Assembly: GCF_001580045.1 (NCBI RefSeq)
Contig: NZ_LSZP01000009.1
Span: 1-64,000 of the forward strand
Origin: Cephaloticoccus capnophilus
GTDB taxonomy: Bacteria > Verrucomicrobiota > Verrucomicrobiia > Opitutales > Opitutaceae
Length of the DNA stretch: 64,000 nucleotides
Direction: 5' to 3'
Shown: piece by piece, positions 61,377 through 64,000 of the stretch
Numbering within the stretch: position 1 is the first letter of the stretch
Layout: every line of letters starts with the position of its first letter
The notes under the pieces: model-generated
What the model saw: only the letters and a program-made list of their open reading frames with translations
Told to the model about the DNA's origin: nothing
Database searches by the model: none
Program-made: the position numbers and the translations under genes

Positions 61377-61402
61377 CGCGTTTCAAACGCGAACAGACCC
61401 TA
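61377..61402. repeat. REP-like module between hrpA and the hydrolase gene
   Basis: Perfect 7-bp arms CGCGTTT-c-AAACGCG followed by AACAGACCCTAG, starting 17 bases after the hrpA stop. This is the best-formed member of the family also found at 1165, 13181 and 49538. Confidence 0.65.
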
Positions 61403-61453
61403 GCATTTTCGTCTCTTCTTGCTGCGTGCGGCTGCGTCGTCAGCTTCTGCGGC

Positions 61454-62239
61454 ATGAAACGTTACCCTCTTTTTGTGCGGTGTGTGCTGTCCGCGTTCGT
61501 TTCCAGTGCGTCGCTTATGGCGGCGATTGTCGAAAAACCGATTTCCTACGAGCACAGCGGAGCGACGCTCCACGGGCTGCTCGTTTACGATGAGGCCAAG
61601 GTTGGCGGCGGCGAGCGACTCCCGGGCGTTCTCGTCATCCACCAGTGGATGGGCCGCGGCGAATTTGAGGCGGCGCAAGCGCGGCAGCTTGCAGCCGAGG
61701 GCTACGTGGCCTTCGCGCTCGATATGTATGGCGAACAGCCGAAGAACACGGCGGAGGCACGTGCCTTGACTGCTCAGTTTTATGGCAAAGCGCTCATGGC
61801 CGAGCGGGCTGGCGCGGGACTCGATCAGCTCCTGAGTAGCGACTTCGTCGATTCGGAAAAGGTCGCGGCGATTGGCTACTGTTTTGGCGGCACCACGGCG
61901 ATGGCCCTTGCGTATAGTGCCGCGCCACTCGCGGGCATTGTGAGTTTTCACGGCGGACTCATTGAGGCTCCAGAAACTGCTCCTGAGCCGCTTCGCGCGA
62001 AGTTCTTGATCTGCCACGGTGCCGTCGATCCCTTCGTGCCTTGGGCGCAGGTGCAGGCGACGCTCGACTCGCTGGAAGCCGCGAAAATCGACTACCAATT
62101 TATCGCTTACCAAGGGGCCGTGCACAGTTTTACCGATCCGGCGGCGACGGGTGAGGGAAGCCCGGGCGCGAAGTATCAACGCGAGGCGGCCGAGCGGTCT
62201 TGGGCGCACATGATCCAGTTTTTTGAGGAAATTTTTTGA
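61454..62239 (+). CDS. Secreted dienelactone hydrolase-family protein
   Basis: A 261-residue alpha/beta hydrolase with a signal-like N-terminus (LFVRCVLSAFVSSASLMAA). The dienelactone hydrolase triad is visible: Cys in IGYCFGGTTA, Asp in GAVDPFVPW and His in AVHSFTDP. It likely cleaves an ester or lactone in the periplasm. True substrate unknown; no aromatic-catabolism genes are near. Confidence 0.85.
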   Translation: MKRYPLFVRCVLSAFVSSASLMAAIVEKPISYEHSGATLHGLLVYDEAKVGGGERLPGVLVIHQWMGRGEFEAAQARQLAAEGYVAFALDMYGEQPKNTAEARALTAQFYGKALMAERAGAGLDQLLSSDFVDSEKVAAIGYCFGGTTAMALAYSAAPLAGIVSFHGGLIEAPETAPEPLRAKFLICHGAVDPFVPWAQVQATLDSLEAAKIDYQFIAYQGAVHSFTDPAATGEGSPGAKYQREAAERSWAHMIQFFEEIF

Positions 62240-62309
62240 GGGTCGCAGGCCCTTTTCCTTAGGCGGCAGCTTGGCCGCGCCTCCGCTCCGTGAGGCATAG
62301 GCAGTTCCG

Positions 62310-63212
62310 CTATTGGCTTTGAATGTCTAGCCGCAGTCCGTGTGTCGCACTGCGGCTAAGTCGAACGGGCGCGGCGAAGACTTGCGAAAGTTTCTCGGAG
62401 TTGAGCGTCCGTGCGCGTGTCCCCGCGGCGACGACTCCGCCCTTTCGCAACAGCAGTGCGTGAGTGAAGGCGGGCGTGATCTCCTCGACATGGTGGGTGA
62501 CGAATACGAGCGCAGGCGCGCGCGGACTGCGGGCCAAGCGATCGACGAGCTTTAGGAACTCGACCCGCGCCACCGGATCAAGCCCGGCGCAAGGTTCGTC
62601 AAGTATCAGCAGGCGCGGGCGAGCCATGAGCGCGCGGGCGATGAGCACGCGCTGCCGCTCGCCCTGGGAGAGGAACTGCCACTCGCGCGTTTCGAGGTAG
62701 CTGCCATCGACCAGCGCGAGGAGTTTACGCGCGGCGCTGCAATCGACTTTCGTGACTTTTTTCCACAAATCGAGCTGCGCAAATTTACCGCTGATGACCG
62801 TCTCGAGCGCTGGCTCGGCGGGCGGAATGAGTGAGGTGAACGAGGTGGTAACGATGCCGATGTGCTCGCGCAGCGCGCGCCAATCGCAGTTTCCGTATTG
62901 GCCGCCGAGCAGCTCGATCTCGCCGCGCGTGGGTGGGAAATAGCCAGTGAGTGCACGCAAGAGCGAGGTCTTGCCCGAGCCGTTGGCCCCGAGGATGACC
63001 CAGTTTTCACCGCGATTTATCCGCCAATCCACACGCTCAAGAATGACCGTCTTCCCGCGCCGGATATGCAGGTCGCTGACGTTTAAGATGGGGGCCGCCG
63101 CCTTAGGCGATTTTACCTGGTGGGGCAGTGCAGGCCGCACTGGCTTTTTTAAGAGGCCAGTCGTGGTCGGCTTTTTCTGCTGCTTTGGCTTAGTCGCAAG
63201 TCGCTTGGGCAT
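62310..63212 (-). CDS. ABC transporter ATP-binding protein (ModF-like, single domain)
   Basis: A 300-residue ATPase with a basic, Lys/Pro-rich N-terminal extension of about 40 residues. Walker A is GANGSGKTS, the signature is LSQGERQRV (Gln for the usual Gly), Walker B is LLILDEPCAGLD and the switch His lies in THHVEEI. The sequence around GENWVILGANGSGKT resembles ModF/PhrA-type cytosolic ATPases. No membrane partner is adjacent; it may be a regulatory or translation-related ATPase instead of a transporter. The ATG at 63212 is preferred. Confidence 0.8.
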   Translation of the reverse strand: MPKRLATKPKQQKKPTTTGLLKKPVRPALPHQVKSPKAAAPILNVSDLHIRRGKTVILERVDWRINRGENWVILGANGSGKTSLLRALTGYFPPTRGEIELLGGQYGNCDWRALREHIGIVTTSFTSLIPPAEPALETVISGKFAQLDLWKKVTKVDCSAARKLLALVDGSYLETREWQFLSQGERQRVLIARALMARPRLLILDEPCAGLDPVARVEFLKLVDRLARSPRAPALVFVTHHVEEITPAFTHALLLRKGGVVAAGTRARTLNSEKLSQVFAAPVRLSRSATHGLRLDIQSQ

Positions 63213-63262
63213 GGCGCACTTTTTCGCGTGAGGTTTTTTCGCGGTCAAGTGTGCTAGGGTAA

Positions 63263-63988
63263 ATGCCGCAGAGAACTTTAGATCCCCACAACGACGCGTC
63301 CCCAATGCGTGGTGCGCCAAAAGAAGAGCCTGCGGCTGCCGAGCCTGAGTTTAAGCCGTATGAGATCCGTGGGTGGCGGCGTGCCTTGCTTTGGCCGCTG
63401 GGCGCACTCGTGCGGCTCTGGGGGCGGACGCTTCGCTTCGAGACGAGCGAGGCGGATTTGTGCAACTTGCGCAAAATCGATGAGCCGGTCGCGTTTGTCC
63501 TCTGGCATAACCGGCTCTTTGTAACGCCCGAGGTGTGGCGTCGCTACCGGCAAGGCCGCCCGCTCTACGCGCTCGTGAGCGCGAGCCAAGACGGGGCGTG
63601 GCTAACCGCGTTTTTCTCGCTCGTGGGGCTGAGCGCAGTGCGCGGGTCGAGCAGTCGGCTAGGGCGCGAAGCGGCGAGCGCACTCGTCGGCGTGCTACGC
63701 GCCGGACACGATGTGGGCATAACGCCCGATGGCCCGCGCGGCCCGCGCTACACGCTGAAGCCCGGCGCACTCATCGTCGCCCGTCGCACGCAAACGCCGC
63801 TTTTGCTCTTAGGCGCAGAGTTTCACTCGTCTTGGCAACTCAAGCGGGCTTGGGATCGGTTTTACCTGCCAAAGCCGTTTTCGCGCGTGCGGCTGCACTG
63901 CGAACTCGTCGCTGCAGCCGAGCTAAGTGCCCGCGACGCCGCCGCCGCCCAACTCGAAACCCGGCTCCGCGAAATGAGCCCGGACTAG
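63263..63988 (+). CDS. DUF374-type lysophospholipid acyltransferase
   Basis: A 241-residue protein with one N-terminal hydrophobic stretch (ALLWPLGALVRLWG) and the acyltransferase pattern of this family: FVLWHNRLFVTPE (where H-x5-D is replaced by a WHxR form), VSASQDGAWLTAFFSLVGLS, RGSSSRLG, GHDVGITPDGPRGPRYTLKP (substrate Gly-Pro loop) and PLLLLGAEF. It probably acylates a lipid A or phospholipid precursor at the inner membrane. Divergent from the ABC ATPase with 50 bases between. Confidence 0.85.
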   Translation: MPQRTLDPHNDASPMRGAPKEEPAAAEPEFKPYEIRGWRRALLWPLGALVRLWGRTLRFETSEADLCNLRKIDEPVAFVLWHNRLFVTPEVWRRYRQGRPLYALVSASQDGAWLTAFFSLVGLSAVRGSSSRLGREAASALVGVLRAGHDVGITPDGPRGPRYTLKPGALIVARRTQTPLLLLGAEFHSSWQLKRAWDRFYLPKPFSRVRLHCELVAAAELSARDAAAAQLETRLREMSPD

Positions 63989-64000
63989 GGCAGCCGCCGT

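Noticed and set aside
1-64000. tRNA, rRNA, CRISPR arrays, integrases, transposases
   Set aside because: No cloverleaf, rRNA segment, regularly spaced repeats or mobile-element protein was recognised on reading; a dedicated search (tRNAscan, Infernal) was not possible.

Overview
The window is GC-rich chromosomal DNA from a Gram-negative bacterium. The best fit is the phylum Verrucomicrobiota, class Opitutae (Opitutaceae-like). Pointers are secreted proteins ending in a V/T-PEP-x-TYG signal, one membrane helix and an Arg-rich tail (PEP-CTERM type), a very large autotransporter-repeat PEP-CTERM protein, outer-membrane assembly genes (LptE- and BamD-like), a menaquinone-type UbiE/MenG, and few obvious Shine-Dalgarno sites. 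This placement is inference; no rRNA marker is present.

Layout. 1-969: 3' end of a PEP-CTERM gene that runs into a palindromic repeat. 1193-8104: a manganese-type metal locus with a MntR-like repressor divergent from a TonB receptor, then an ABC importer (binding lipoprotein, ATPase, two permeases). 8418-13218: two more PEP-CTERM genes, AT-richer than their surroundings. The second is broken in frame by a run of 12 C just after its signal peptide, the pattern of a phase-variable gene. 13280-15754: amidohydrolase, NMT1/THI5-like binding lipoprotein and RidA. 16352-22611: polyol/sugar operon of two short-chain dehydrogenases (the second ribitol-dehydrogenase-like), two tandem paralogous binding proteins, an RbsA-type ATPase and an RbsC-type permease. 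22724-30535: argA, proS, clpS with a small partner, a structured RNA candidate and a family B DNA polymerase. 30579-35666 (minus): rpmF-plsX-fabH-bamD-lptE-rpe, joining lipid synthesis and envelope building. 35772-48101: uppP, trpD-glmM, transporters, rpoN, an IscA/ErpA protein, ubiE/menG, an HU/IHF protein and hisS. 48189-63988: an adhesin-like repeat protein, a primary-type sigma factor, trpE, glmS, glgC, hrpA, a dienelactone hydrolase, an ABC ATPase and an acyltransferase.

The most unusual content is between genes. A roughly 300-bp modular element occurs three times (951-1140 truncated and inverted; 15758-16052 complete; 49123-49515 with an insertion). The complete copy has 39-bp terminal inverted repeats and nested hairpins. 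The copies keep the same order of stems, but several stems differ in sequence with both arms changed together. Short pieces of the same family (a REP-like palindrome, a terminator hairpin, a 26-bp direct repeat) lie at the 3' ends of mntR, rpoD, hrpA and the PEP-CTERM genes, and two PEP-CTERM genes take their last codons and stop from them. I saw no tRNA, rRNA, CRISPR array, transposase or prophage.
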